The notes under the pieces were generated by a model. That model ran no database searches. It was given only the letters and a program-made list of their open reading frames with translations, and was not told the DNA's origin. The translations under genes were made by a program, and so were the position numbers. From the NCBI GenBank assembly GCA_019916065.1, contig CM034234.1:14924520-14988519 (forward strand): a stretch of DNA of 64,000 bases, in the 5' to 3' direction. This document shows positions 11,031 through 21,057 of this stretch, in pieces (the first letter of the stretch is position 1; each line of letters opens with the position of its first letter). Source of the stretch: Vitellaria paradoxa (lineage: Eukaryota; Streptophyta; Magnoliopsida; Ericales; Sapotaceae).

Positions 11031-11940
11031 ATTTTTTTTGAAATGAAAATTAAAATTATTTGAAAAATACAATTTTTTTACAATTATTAATTTCTTATTT
11101 TCATAAAATATTTAGTTTTATTAATTTTTAAAAAATTAATTGAATTTAATAAAATATATTTTACATTAATTTAATTTAATTAATTAGATTAATTAAACTA
11201 AATTAATCCACCAAATTATTTATTAAAAAATATTTAATTCAATAAATATAAAATATATTAATTATAATTTAATTATATTATTTATTAAAAATAATTGAAG
11301 AAAATATAATTATTACACCATTAATTTAGAAAATATAAAACATATTAATTATAATTTTATTATATTATTTATCAAAAAATGAATAAAATATATTTCATAA
11401 TAATTTAAATATGATATTTATTAAAACTAATTTAATAAAATATATTTTATATTAAATAATTAAATTAAATATAAAATTAAAAAAAATTAATTTAATTATG
11501 ATAATTATTAAAAATAATTTAAAAATTATATTTAGTATTAATTAAATTAAATTAATTATTAAAATTTAAGTTAAATTAATTAAATTAATTTTATTATTTA
11601 TTAAAAATAATTTAATAAAATATATTTCATATTAATTAAATTACAATAGTTAATTTAATTTTATTATTTATTCGAAATAATTTAATAATATATTTTTATT
11701 ATTTATACAAAATAATTATATTATTTAATTGTTAAAAAATAATTTAATAATATATATTTCATATTAATCAATTTAATTTTGATTAATGTAATTTAATTAT
11801 TTATTAAATATAAATTAATAAAATATATATTACATATTAATTTAGTAAATTAATTTAATTAATTTTATTTAATCATATTATTTATTGAACATAATTTTCA
11901 TTTAATGAATTATTTGAATAAAATAATTCATTTTAGCAAG
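11031..11940. repeat. Low-complexity A/T tract of about 0.9 kb
   Basis: Almost pure A and T built from recombined words such as taatttaatt, aaaatatatt and attatttatt. There is no fixed period visible by eye. The tract is kept in units 2 and 3 with many small length differences. Confidence 0.8.
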
Positions 11941-12546
11941 ATTTAACAAAATGAACAAGGTATTAAAATTCACAAAACGTTTGTAACAGAAAAAATGAGT
12001 AGGCGCACTTTTTTGTTTATTTTTTATTTAAATTTTATTTATTGAAAATAAAAAAAGAAATAAGTTTGGCAAATAAATTTCTATCGCTAATTTATAAATT
12101 TTAAGAATACAAAAAAAAAAAAAAAAAACAAACGTTCGCAGAGTGGGGCTTTGTTACTTGAGTCGAGACAGGAGTCGAGGGGGTCAAGGCGGGGATATTT
12201 TGACGCAAAATCAGTGGTGCGTTTGATGACGTGAGCGGGCGATGAGTGATCAAGAGGGCGCAGTGGCGGCCCAACAGTAAATAATAATAAAAAAAAAAAT
12301 TGAACTTTAGCCCCATCTCGAAAGGAGGCTCTAGATTTTTAAGTACTCTGGATAGTCAATGTAAAAAACAAAAAACTAAATCTATAAATATTCAAGCCTT
12401 ATAAAATTTTTTATAATATATAGATCTAACCAATAATAATAATAAATTAAATTCTAATATTTGGACTTATAGTTCAATCCAAACATTAATGATTAAAGAA
12501 TTCAACACAAATTAAAAATAATTTAAATTTTTTAATAAAAATCTTG
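11941..12546. other. GC-richer island and its AT tail, unclassified
   Basis: About 200 bp (12130-12325) is clearly GC-richer than its surroundings. It has words such as gagtcgagacaggagtcgag and agtggcggcccaac, but no recognisable protein in any frame. The AT tail that follows, with tttttaagtactctgg and ttggacttatagttcaatcc, resembles the tail after 17056 in this unit. This suggests two members of one dispersed repeat family. Confidence 0.4.
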
Positions 12547-13254
12547 TCACGCCTCAAATTTAGTTGTCTGAGACAGATAGTATGAGAATATAAGAACTGA
12601 GTAAAACCGACTAAAATCTAGCCTAAGTTAAGTCAATAATATCATAAATATCAATTAAAATATTAACAAATGTCCTTATTCTCATATAAAAAGAATATTA
12701 AAGAATAACTTCAATGATTGAACAATGATACACATCCATTTAACATCATCTCGAAGAAAGCATTTAAGGTTTGTACAGTTCGAACATATATTATAGTCAT
12801 ATTTATATTTCTCAAAATAACGATATCATAAAGATAAATAGCCGACCCACACTCTGGGTCACACAATTTATAATATCAATAGTTCAACTCTAAATTTAGA
12901 AGAATAAACACAGTTATTATTATCTATAGTTAAGACCAAACTTAGGTTAAGCTATTTACGTATCCTACCTCCAGAATCAGGTCACCGTAATTCCTAATTT
13001 ATTATTCAATATTCACAATTCAACTCATTATTAATAAATCAAACATTAAAAATTAATATAATTGACAAACTCATCAATATCTCAACACATAATAATAATC
13101 TATGCTATATCATACAATGGATAATAATGGAATGTAATGCCAATGCATATTTCTAATCTCTATCTACCCTCAATCTCATCCTAGGAGTGACTTGTGGTAA
13201 ACGTTGGACGGTTTCATTTCTTCTTCTTCTTCTTCTTTAGAATGGGTAGTTGAG
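12547..13254. other. Unclassified stretch, possible solo LTR
   Basis: It begins tgtcacgcctcaaattt, a start often seen in plant LTRs. It contains cctacctccagaatcaggtc and ends near a TTC microsatellite (13219-13238). No protein-coding remnant is visible. I cannot find a clear CA end or target duplication, so the LTR reading is only a suggestion. Confidence 0.25.
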
Positions 13255-13562
13255 GTGCACTACTAGAGAATTGAGCTTTGGCATGTCAAAAATTCGAGCG
13301 ATTGCTAAAATATTACTCTCAGCAATTGCTTAGATTTGGGTCGCAATTGTGGCGTGTAAGGCATTATTGGCCCAAAAAAAAAAAAAAAAAACTTGGGCGA
13401 CTGTCTAGCGATCGCTAAAAGCTATATTTGCGATTGCTTTAAACGGCCGCTTTGTGCGTAAAAATCTCTGCGAACCTCTTTTTCTTCTCGTCCTCTCTTT
13501 CCCTCCATCTTTTTCTCCCCTTCTCCTTTGGTCTGGTCTGCTAGTTGTCCACTGCTCTGCCG

Positions 13563-13563
<1 letters not shown>

Positions 13564-13616
<53 letters not shown>
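13564..13616 (+). repeat. CT microsatellite in the CACTA element
   Basis: About 26 CT dinucleotides in unit 1 against roughly 12-14 at the matching sites of units 2 (near 32540) and 3 (near 51399). The Arg-Glu-rich frame seen on the opposite strand is an artefact of this repeat. Confidence 0.95.
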
Positions 13617-13618
<2 letters not shown>

Positions 13619-14280
13619 GGGTAGAATATATTTACATGCACACACATATACATCTATTGTTTTTGTTTGTTTTTCTGATTTTATGTCCAAACGAAGGTTT
13701 TAAAAGTTGGTTCCATTTGAGTATTTCCATTTGATTTTCTGTCCAAACAAGGTATGTGGAAACTTTTTTTTTAATTTTATTTTTTGTACTATTGACATTT
13801 TTTTTGATTTACTGTTGTTTTCTGTTTATAAATATATTTTTTTAATTATTGTTAAAAATGCCATGCATGTATGTTGGTTATTGTGTATATTATTGAAAGA
13901 TTGTTGGAATCTTTTGTGGATTTGTTTTAGGGATTTTTTTAATTGTTGATAGAATGTATGGATTTTTGGGGGGGGGGGGGTTGTGTATTATATATGATGA
14001 AAGAGCATTTATTTTTTTTGGGATTTTTTGGCTATTGTGCGTATTGTTGAGAGTATATTGGGATTTTTTAAGATTTTTTTGGGGAGTTTTTGCTGTTGGA
14101 AGAATGAAAGAATGTTGGGATATTGTTTTGGGTTTTTTTGGTGTATATTGTTCAAAGAGCATGAGTTTTTTTTTTTTTTTTTTTGGGCTATTGTGTCTTT
14201 TGGAACTACATAAAAGAATGTTGGTTACTGTATACACATCATATTTTTTCTTTACTATAACTATTGGTTTTTCTATATTA

Positions 14281-14625
14281 GTTCAATGCTCGCTTGAACG
14301 AGCTTCCGGCGGAGGAGAAGGAGTCTGAGCCAAGGAATGATGAGATATTTCGCTTCATTGTCGGCCAGGACAGCCACGGATATACGCTCATATAGGGTGG
14401 TGGCATTGCACGCTTTGTGAGGTGAGTCATCCGGTACTGACTCCTCTCAAGGCTTATTGTTTCTTATCGAGGAGGATCCTCCAGACCTTATGAATCGAGA
14501 TGGATGAGGAGAAGGCGCAGATGAGGGTAGAGATTATGGCCGAGATGGAGCATCACTACTCACGGAGCCAACTCCCTTCTTTGCGAATCCGGATGATTTC
14601 TACTAGAGCTGATGATGACATCTAT
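14281..14625 (+). pseudogene. Remnant of an En/Spm ORF1-like (Ptta-type) coding region, unit 1
   Basis: This is a GC-richer island in the CACTA element. One frame reads NELPAEEKESEP then NDEIFRFIVGQDSHGYTLI and stops. Another reads MDEEKAQMRVEIMAEMEHHY. The charged, Met/Glu-rich wording and the position near the right end resemble the C-terminal region of plant En/Spm-associated (Ptta) proteins. A splice-like intron border (gaggtgagtc near 14421) may separate the pieces. The assignment rests on general resemblance, not on a diagnostic motif. A captured host exon is the alternative. Confidence 0.4.
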
Positions 14626-15275
14626 TTTTTTTTTTTTTTTTTTTTTTTCGTTTCTTAACTTGTCCCCTTGTGTATATATATATGTTTTTTTTTATAAATG
14701 TAGAATTTTGTAAATATTAGTATTTTAATAAATTGTGTTAGCTTCTGTGGATTTTAATATTGTCTATTGATATTTGCTATACAAGTATATGATACAGACG
14801 CTATTATAATAGAAAATAACTATTTTAAAAATTGTAGGGTGCCATTCCTAAATTACTTTAAAAAATAAATATTTAAAAATTTTTTTATGTAATAAATAAG
14901 TTAATAATAATAAAAAATTTAAAAAAATAAAAAATAGCGACGCTATAAGCGGTCACCAAACAAAATTATTATTATTTATTTAAATTACATTGTAGTCGCC
15001 CAAATTATTTACAATGGGTTACGCGGGATATGGCAGGAAGGTGGCGCGAAACATTAGTAATTGCCTATAATAGTAAATTGGCGGTTGCTATTGCTTGATG
15101 TAATTAAACCACTGACGGTTGTTAAAGCGGTCGTTAAAACATGGTGACCGCTGTGTTGTGGTTGCTATTAGTCATTAGTGATGACATATTTGCGTCGACG
15201 ATATGGCGGTCGCCACGTGGTCGCTAAAGACTACAACCAAGCCTTGGGCTAATGTTGCTTTTTCTAATAGTGGTG

Positions 15276-16740
15276 ATCCAAAGAATGCATGTACCTAATA
15301 ATATTTTACTAATTAGGGATAATTTGGTTAAAAGGGAACTATGATGGATGAGAAATCTTCGTTATGTGACGGATTTAAGGAACCCCAGAATCATTTATTT
15401 TTGAAATATTTGCTAGACTAATGTGGTTTGGTTCTGGTCTAGGTTTTTTTTTTTTTTTTTTTTTTTTGGGGTAATTGGTTCTCGTCTAGTTGTTTGATCA
15501 TCTGGAGCTTGTCAAAGGAATGTTGGGGATTAAATTAGGAAATATTGAATAATGTGATTGTTGAAGGTGTGTTTAAAGTCCTCAAATTTCTAGACATGGC
15601 GTTGTTCTTTAGGAAGTCCTCTCATTGAATTTTATTAAAATATATAATATTGTATTGTGTGAATGTGAGAGATGGAGGGAGAGTGTGGACTAAAATGAAA
15701 ATAATTAAAACAAAATGAAATTATTGAGGAGTTGGGTAATAGTTTGTGATTGGTCCAGTCTTATTGGCAAGTTAAAAATATAACATTTTAAGTCATTAAA
15801 TGTGGATTAGTTGACTTACTATAAAAATTACTGTGTTACAGAATTTTAAAAAAAATGAAAAAGCAAAAGTAATTTTTTTGTATTACTAGCGAGTCTCAAA
15901 GAGGTTTAAATAATTAGTCCATAATAATATATTATTTAAGTAAAAGATTTAAACTCAAGCTTGGTTTGAAAAGAAAATAAGCCTACTTATTTTGATTTGG
16001 TGTATTTTTGTTTTATATGATTTTTTATCAAAATTTTTATTTTTTGTAATTTTTAGCATGTTATTCACATCTATAACAAACGAAATTGTAAAAAAAAAAT
16101 ATTAAAATTAGAAAAAAACAATTTTAATAAAAATAAAATAATTAAATTAAAATAAGAAAAGATAATTTCCTTCCAAACCTGATCCTAAAAAATTATTATG
16201 TTTGAAATATAAATTTGTAGAGGGAAAGAAAAATAAAGAAAAAAATAAAATTTATAATTTATGTAGTTTTTGTAGAATTAACCAAGTAAAAGTTAAATTT
16301 TGTTAATAAATATCAATTTATTTTGGTCTTATTTTTTTAACTCATTAAAAAATTAAAATAAATTTAACTTTTTCATTTCATTTTGTATTCATATCAGTTT
16401 TTTCTTTCTTTTTACAAAACCTAAGGTGCCATTTAGTATAACTGTTTTAGATATATTTTCAATTTTACATTTTTGAATTCAAAAAGGCTGAAAACATATT
16501 TGGTTATTCGTGTTTTCAAAAATTTGTTTTAAAAAATAGAAAATAAGTTTATACATGAAATGTAAACGATTAAATCGTTTCAACATTTTTTGACTTAAAT
16601 AAAGAAAATCATAAAATACGAAAAAAGTGTAATTTTTTATTTTCTATATTTAAAATTTTTAAAACATAAAAATATAAAATAAAAAATAAAAAATACAAAT
16701 ACAAATCAAATGACAGGAGAGTCTTGTCAAACTTGACCTC
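15276..16740. other. AT-rich intergenic DNA, no gene seen
   Basis: Contains a long T run ending in GGGG (15444-15470) and many A/T words. No open frame or RNA gene is supported. Units 2 and 3 are almost identical over this stretch. Confidence 0.55.
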
Positions 16741-16767
16741 AAAGTTGCATGAATCGGAACGTGATAA

Positions 16768-17055
16768 ATGACCTACAGTGGGATGATAGCCGAAAGCTCA
16801 AATTATTTGGGGACACGAGGGGAGGAGGCGGGTTATGTCTTGCATAAAACCCCAGAATCGAATTACACGTTCGATTTCGCTGGCACAGAGTCGACCGTTG
16901 ATGTCTACAATGAAAATACATTTAACCAATTGTTTGTTTTTGCCAACAGGGACGAGACATGTTCAAGCATTTTTTCTACAAGTTGTCTCATACCGGGGGC
17001 GGCCGAATGCATTTTTTCTACAAGTTGTCTCATACCGGGGCCGGCCTCAGTTTGA
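16768..17055 (+). other. Short open frame (95 codons) with a 42-bp in-frame repeat, unit 1
   Basis: A GC-richer island carries an ATG-started frame ending in two tandem 14-residue units that contain IFSTSCLIPG. The DNA repeat starts gcattttttctacaag at 16967 and 17009. I recognise no domain. A pyrimidine tract ending tgccaacag at 16949 would make a plausible splice acceptor, so this may be a piece of a transposon or captured gene rather than a complete ORF. The frame survives in unit 2 (94 codons, three bases shorter) and unit 3. Expression is unsupported. Confidence 0.3.
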
Positions 17056-17218
17056 AGGTTGGTTCCAAATTTTTAAATATCCTAAGTAGTCCATGCGAAA
17101 AAAAAATCAAATTTATAAATATTTTAATTTTCTATAAACAAACTTATAATAATGTAAGCCTAATAAAAAAATTATTTGGACCCATATTTCCAATCCAAAT
17201 ATCAAGAAGGGTTAATTA

Positions 17219-18324
17219 CGCTAATACCTCTTCAACTATACTTGTTTTTTAATTTACTCATTCATCTATTAATTCTAATACTTTAACTCCCTCATCTATT
17301 TAAAAGAGATTCATTTGGAGACTGTTAAAAAAGTCCGTTAATATTTTATTTATTTATTATTCTTTAATTATTTCAATCTGTTTTGAATGTGATTATTACT
17401 TATATATATTCAGATTTGGAACTTATGACTAGAGATTTGCATGTATTAGGTTAGATAAATCATTTTATTTTCTTTTATAAATTAATAAATCAAAATTTTT
17501 TCTTGTCCCATCCAAAAAAAAAAAAAAGGGGGCTCGAACACAATTTTGATAAAGTATCCAACCAAATCAATTCTTAGATCTTAATAATAAATATTTTTAT
17601 TTCTTCATTTTGTATTTATTATATATATTTAATTCTAACAATAAATAATAGAAAATATATCGTCAAAATTTGGTTTAAAATCTTAAGCCAAGTTTAAATA
17701 AAAAAAAGAACTAAATCAAATGAAAATGTTGCAAGATTAAAAACCCAAAATTATTAGGTTTAATTTAATTTTTTGATTTTCATTCGATTTTGCTTACCTT
17801 GTTTCTTAATACTGAATATTTTATTTTTATTTTTGGGTCAAGTTTTTTCTTTTTTTTTTTGGGGGTGGGATAAGAAAAAATCTGATTTATTTAATTTATA
17901 ACAGAAAATCAAATTATTTATCTGACTTAACCCATGCAAACATCTATTGATAAATTTTAAATTTAAATATGTGAGTAATAATCACATTAAAAATAGATTA
18001 ATATAATTAAGAAACAATAAATAAATAAATAAATAATTAACAGACTTTTTTAATTATTTCCAAAGGGAGCCCTTTTAAATAGGTGAGGAGGTTAAAGTGT
18101 TAAGTTTGATAAATGAAAGAGGTAAATTAAAAATCAGGTATAATTAAAGGGGTGAAAGTGTAATCTATTTTGATTAATAAATAAAAAGTTAACAAAACTT
18201 TAAAAAGTTTCCAAACGAAACTCCTTTTAAATAGATGATAGAGTCAAATTGTTAAAGTTAAAAGATGAATGGAGTAAACTAAAAAAACAAGTATAGTTAA
18301 TGGGAGTGCTAGTGTAATTAATTC
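17219..18324. mobile_element. Foldback (long terminal inverted repeat) element, MULE-like, unit 1
   Basis: The left end gggttaattacgctaatacc and the right end, read inverted as gaattaattacactagcact, begin arms that stay complementary for well over 100 bp. Shared words are aactatacttgttttt, atctatttaaaag and, deeper in, ttaatgtgattattact. Complementarity continues to roughly 17,530 and 17,860. The right arm is tandemly doubled: related ends occur at about 18045-18170 and 18190-18324. Flanks show a 9-bp near-duplication, tatcaagaa (17210) and taccaagaa (18325), the size used by Mutator-like elements. There is no transposase. Confidence 0.75.
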
Positions 18325-18412
18325 TACCAAGAATCTAAAAACAATCCGTGATAAAAGATACATTTCAACTCAAAGGCCACGTGAAAATTAAAAAAAAATT
18401 AATAAAAATCTA

Positions 18413-20166
18413 ATCATTCTTTATCTCTTAATTAGTTACGTATAAAAACTAAGTGTATTGTAATACCCTTTTACAAGAGAAAAAGTTTTGTACCACATAC
18501 TTCCAGTAAAATAGTTCCATAGAGAATCTATTTTGAGAGGAAGTAGTAGTTTCTACTTCTACATTTTATATTTTTTTTAGACGAACCTGAACCATCTTTC
18601 TATTGTAGTGCTAGGTCAATCATTTTTAACTTTTGTTTTTATTATATATACGTATATATCTTGATCTTGTATTAATTAATTGTATGATAAATATTGTTTT
18701 AATTTAAGAGATATCTTGATCTTGTATTAATTACTTGTATGATAAATATTGTTTTAATTTAAGATGTCTAGTAGAAAATGTGAATTTGGATGTGAAAAAT
18801 GAAAAAGAGGGGCTCTTGATATATTTAAGTGACATTAATAAAAGAAGTTAAATACTACACTAATAGAAAAATTAAATGAATTAATTATATTATAAATAAA
18901 AATAGTTATAGTATTTTAATTAATCTTAAAAATAAAATTTTAATATATAATTTTTATATTTCAAAAGGCTAGAATAATTATTCTTAACATTGAGTCAGTC
19001 TTGCGAGTAGAGCGTTGCATGTGAGGGGGTGTGTTGGGATTTTATACCATATCAGTAAAATCAAGCCTCCTAAACTGATATAAGATCCAATGGAATATTT
19101 CCCCTAATAACCGAGTTTAAGTGGGATGCTTTAACATAATTGAAAGTTGGTATATTTGTAATTCAAGAGAATTAAATGCATGCATTTGGTTCCCTGGCCC
19201 AATTCTACTCTTGCTTATGGTGTTTGAGCTACGTGAAATTTTTAAATAAGCTTTACTTTAAGATGAATTACTAGTTTTTTCACTAATGACATGCTTGAAT
19301 CTTGAATTTGTGGAGGGAAAAGAAAAGTGAAAGGAAAATATAGGAAAACAAAATGTAATGAGAGGCAGTTAAATTAATTTATTGTTTTGATTAGGTTAGA
19401 AAAATAAGAAGCCAATGAATAAATATTTGTCAAAAGTTTCAATTTTATTTGATTAATCGTAAAAAAAAAAATGAATATATATATATATATATATAGTAAT
19501 TTCATTTCCTTTCCATTTTCTTTTGCCTCAACAAATCCTTGACTCAAACATACTACATAAATAATTGAGAAAATCTTATGAGCTTGCAAGGTCCTTGTTA
19601 AATCATGACAGCTCATTTCATTCGCAGGCTAACCACGGGGTTCAAGAATTTGTTGATTTTTCAATTCGCAATGTGTTGTTGAGCATTTTGTGAAATGATA
19701 AATGATGAGTATGAAAAACTAAAATAATCAAATCAGGGCAAGATGTGGGCTCTGCTCTTCTTTTCTATAAATTTGCTGTTACTCAAGCTTAGTGGCCCTC
19801 GGATCACTTGTGAAATGGAAACAAAACAAAGAATTTGCTCACTCACTTAACATGCTCAAGTCACCCCCGCATCCGCCATTTTGTATGAATGTCCTTTAGG
19901 ACTTTGCTGAATGGGATTTCTCACATAATTTCCAAATATGGCATGGAAAAATTTCTCATGAAATTCATCATTTCTTGTGCCTTTATTTGTTTGTTTTTCT
20001 TGTTATTCAGAATTAATTACACATTTTTTCCGCAGAATTATTTGAGACTATGATTATTGTTATTTTTAAATATCTATGGCCTGCTTAACTTGCGCATTTT
20101 CTTAGATTTTAAATTGGTGATTTTCATAAATGGCTCCAGCTCATATTGGTTCTTTTGATCCCACAG
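18413..20166. other. Unit 2 head, AT-rich, no gene seen
   Basis: Matches 2508-4272, including the 55-bp tandem duplication (18657 and 18712) and the AT microsatellite (near 19475-19494). No ARL1 5' exon is present. Confidence 0.6.
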
Positions 20167-21040
20167 GCCTTATTGGAGATGCTATTTCCTAATACTCAAG
20201 CAGTAATATATGTTGTTGATTCAAGTGACACCGATAGGCTGGTTATTGCAAAAGAGGAGTTTCATTGCGATTCTGGAGGTATCTATCGCTGTTTATGCTT
20301 AATATGATATGAAAATCTGTTTTATGTGGGCCAAGGATCTTAGAAATTTGTGCGTTCACATTTTGGATAGCATGGTTGTCTCTGAAGGGGATGACCATAT
20401 TTTGGAAGTTGGTGAGGTGTCAAATCCCTAAGCATAGTACTTGAGTGTGGATCTTATTCCATTTTATATTCTTTGACTGGTATTTTTTTTTTTTTTTTGG
20501 GGGGGGTGTAGAGGAAGCTTTACAGATATATAGTCACTTTTGTGCAGGCTGAAGATCCAGACTTACTTTTCTATTTGAATTTTGTAAATAGCTTAGAGTT
20601 GTAATTCGACCTTTGGATCTTTTTATGGATGTATTGATGATCCTTTTATAAAATTTTGATTACTTATTGGAAAAAAAAAAGAAGAAAAAAAAATATCACA
20701 ATCTGTTCACTAAAGAAGTTTTTTAAAAAGAAACGGATGTAGCTCATTGATTCGTGTTGAAGCTTCCATATATTTACGGAAAGGGACGCGTGAAGTGTAA
20801 GTGTGTCTTCAAGTGTTCAAATAATGAGGAAAGGGTGATTTTGGAGGCTATCAGCAACTTTCTTCCTAAGGTTATCTTTATAGTTCATGATGTGAGATGT
20901 AATGCCAGAGACTGAGGTAAGAGTGCTATGCTACCTCTGGTCACCTGGTTGCTTGAATAATCTTAGTCTAGGTTCTGAAAAATGTATTCATATGGCCTTT
21001 CTTTTCCTCTGTTATTTGCTCATGAAATTTATCTTTATTT

Positions 21041-21057
21041 ATTCAAGAAGGAAATAA
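21041..21057 (+). repeat. Left target-site duplication of the unit-2 LINE
   Basis: attcaagaaggaaataa, identical to 24228-24244 on the other side of the element and to the single copy in the empty site of unit 1. Confidence 0.95.

Larger units (their letters stand above)
13258..15272 (+). mobile_element. Non-autonomous CACTA (En/Spm) element, 2.0 kb, unit 1
   Basis: The left end is CACTACTAGAGAATTGAGC and the right end is ttttctaatagtg, the near-perfect inverse. The 3-bp target duplication is gtg at 13255-13257 and 15273-15275. Subterminal regions carry many copies of GCGACC, GCGATC and related GCGAC words in both orientations, as expected for transposase-binding repeats. Inside are a long CT microsatellite and a short decayed coding remnant (14281-14625). 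No full TNPD-type transposase is present, so it could move only with help. Confidence 0.85.
2508..18412 (+). repeat. Tandem array unit 1 (LINE-free, 15.9 kb)
   Basis: This is the first unit of a head-to-tail array. Its left edge is where similarity to the later units begins (atcattctttatctctta at 2508, 18413, 37310 and 56212). Sequence upstream of 2508 is unrelated to sequence upstream of the other three starts, which instead show the right end of the preceding unit. Unit 1 differs from units 2-4 by scattered substitutions over most of its length and lacks the RTE LINE. From about 14.2 kb to its right edge it is almost identical to units 2 and 3. Confidence 0.95.

Noticed and set aside
11031..11940. 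A/T tract as an origin or matrix-attachment region
   Set aside because: Composition alone does not support a functional call, and no defined motif or period is visible.
13405..13653. Arg-Glu-rich open frame on the minus strand
   Set aside because: It is the translation of the CT microsatellite and its flanks inside the CACTA element. The length follows the microsatellite length in each unit.
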